Both the position numbers and the translations under genes were made by a program. A stretch of 11,588 bases of DNA from Chthoniobacter flavus. Its GTDB lineage: Bacteria; Verrucomicrobiota; Verrucomicrobiia; Chthoniobacterales; Terrimicrobiaceae. Positions 11,559 through 11,588 of the stretch are shown here, in pieces; position 1 is the first letter of the stretch; each line of letters begins with the position of its first letter. The stretch spans positions 1-11,588 of the forward strand of contig CAMDOJ010000044.1 of the NCBI GenBank assembly GCA_945903555.1. The letters run 5' to 3'. The notes beneath the pieces are model-generated. The model searched no databases and was not told the DNA's origin. It worked only from the letters and a program-made list of their open reading frames with translations.

Positions 11559-11588
11559 TAACGGCCGCCTGCGTTTTCCCAAATCCGC
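11521..11588 (+). CDS. rnpA: Probable start of rnpA (RNase P protein component), truncated by the window edge
   Basis: In the +1 frame relative to rpmH, an open frame runs to the window end and reads ...NNGRLRFPKS, like the RnpA N-terminal LR(F/L)PKS(A)RL signature. The only common start codon in the open part is GTG at 11521, which would overlap rpmH by 38 nt; there is no strong Shine-Dalgarno (AAAAG just upstream). Only about 22 codons are visible, so the call rests on this short motif and on the conserved rpmH-rnpA order. Confidence 0.45.
   Translation, partial: MSKSTSPDTPRPNNGRLRFPKS

Noticed and set aside
1..11588. CRISPR array, tRNA or rRNA genes, phage or toxin-antitoxin modules
   Set aside because: No regularly spaced direct repeats, no cloverleaf or T-loop GTTCRANNC in a proper context, and no integrase, cas, toxin or antitoxin-like proteins were seen.

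Overview
The window is a compact, mostly housekeeping segment of a Gram-negative-type chromosome of moderate GC content. I place it most likely in the Verrucomicrobia / PVC group. The grounds are the HU protein (89 aa with a lysine-rich C-terminal half), the cysteine-free SthA-type transhydrogenase with a GTLPSK motif, the near absence of Shine-Dalgarno sequences, and the mix of neighbours. This is inference from protein style, not a database result. There is no phage, plasmid, CRISPR, tRNA or rRNA signature. About 14 genes can be supported, plus one probable partial gene at the right edge.

Left part (1-4137), read mostly on the minus strand. Positions 1-303 have no convincing gene but carry a perfect 7-bp hairpin, a degenerate 'cacggagacacc' type motif that looks like a dispersed intergenic repeat, and a plus-strand terminator-like hairpin. 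Next come an orphan AAA ATPase of the DUF4143 type (304-1623) with its own candidate promoter, a DUF309 protein (1724-2173) that overlaps by ATGA a secreted protein with two peptidoglycan-binding-like domains (2170-2697), and a soluble NAD(P) transhydrogenase, sthA (2737-4137). The sthA, peptidoglycan-binding and DUF309 genes are spaced like one operon.

Middle (4138-7752). A 135-bp divergent region separates sthA from tpiA (triosephosphate isomerase), which ends in a clear intrinsic terminator. A GC-rich non-coding block follows (about 5090-5316) with nested inverted repeats; it is the best candidate here for an unannotated structured RNA. Then come an HU-family gene with its own terminator and an A-rich leader, and mrdA (penicillin-binding protein 2, cell elongation), both on the minus strand.

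Right part (7753-11588). A PmtA-like SAM methyltransferase converges on maf, overlapping it by 16 bp. The maf gene uses a TTG start behind the only strong Shine-Dalgarno in the window and lies downstream of a small two-helix membrane protein. Divergent from that pair is ruvX-truA, coupled by an ATGA overlap. The truA gene converges on a MEKHLA-domain gene with a 52-bp overlap. After a divergent spacer come ridA, rpmH (ribosomal protein L34) and what looks like the start of rnpA, overlapping rpmH.

Taken together, the genes cover central carbon and redox metabolism (tpiA, sthA), envelope growth (mrdA, the peptidoglycan-binding protein, possibly the phospholipid methyltransferase), nucleotide and metabolite sanitation (maf, ridA), and RNA or DNA maintenance (truA, ruvX, HU, rpmH/rnpA). 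I found no clear new defence or mobile system. The items most worth a second look are the non-coding block at 5125-5270, the orphan ATPase with its flanking repeats, the sthA / peptidoglycan-binding / DUF309 gene set, and the rpmH-rnpA overlap.
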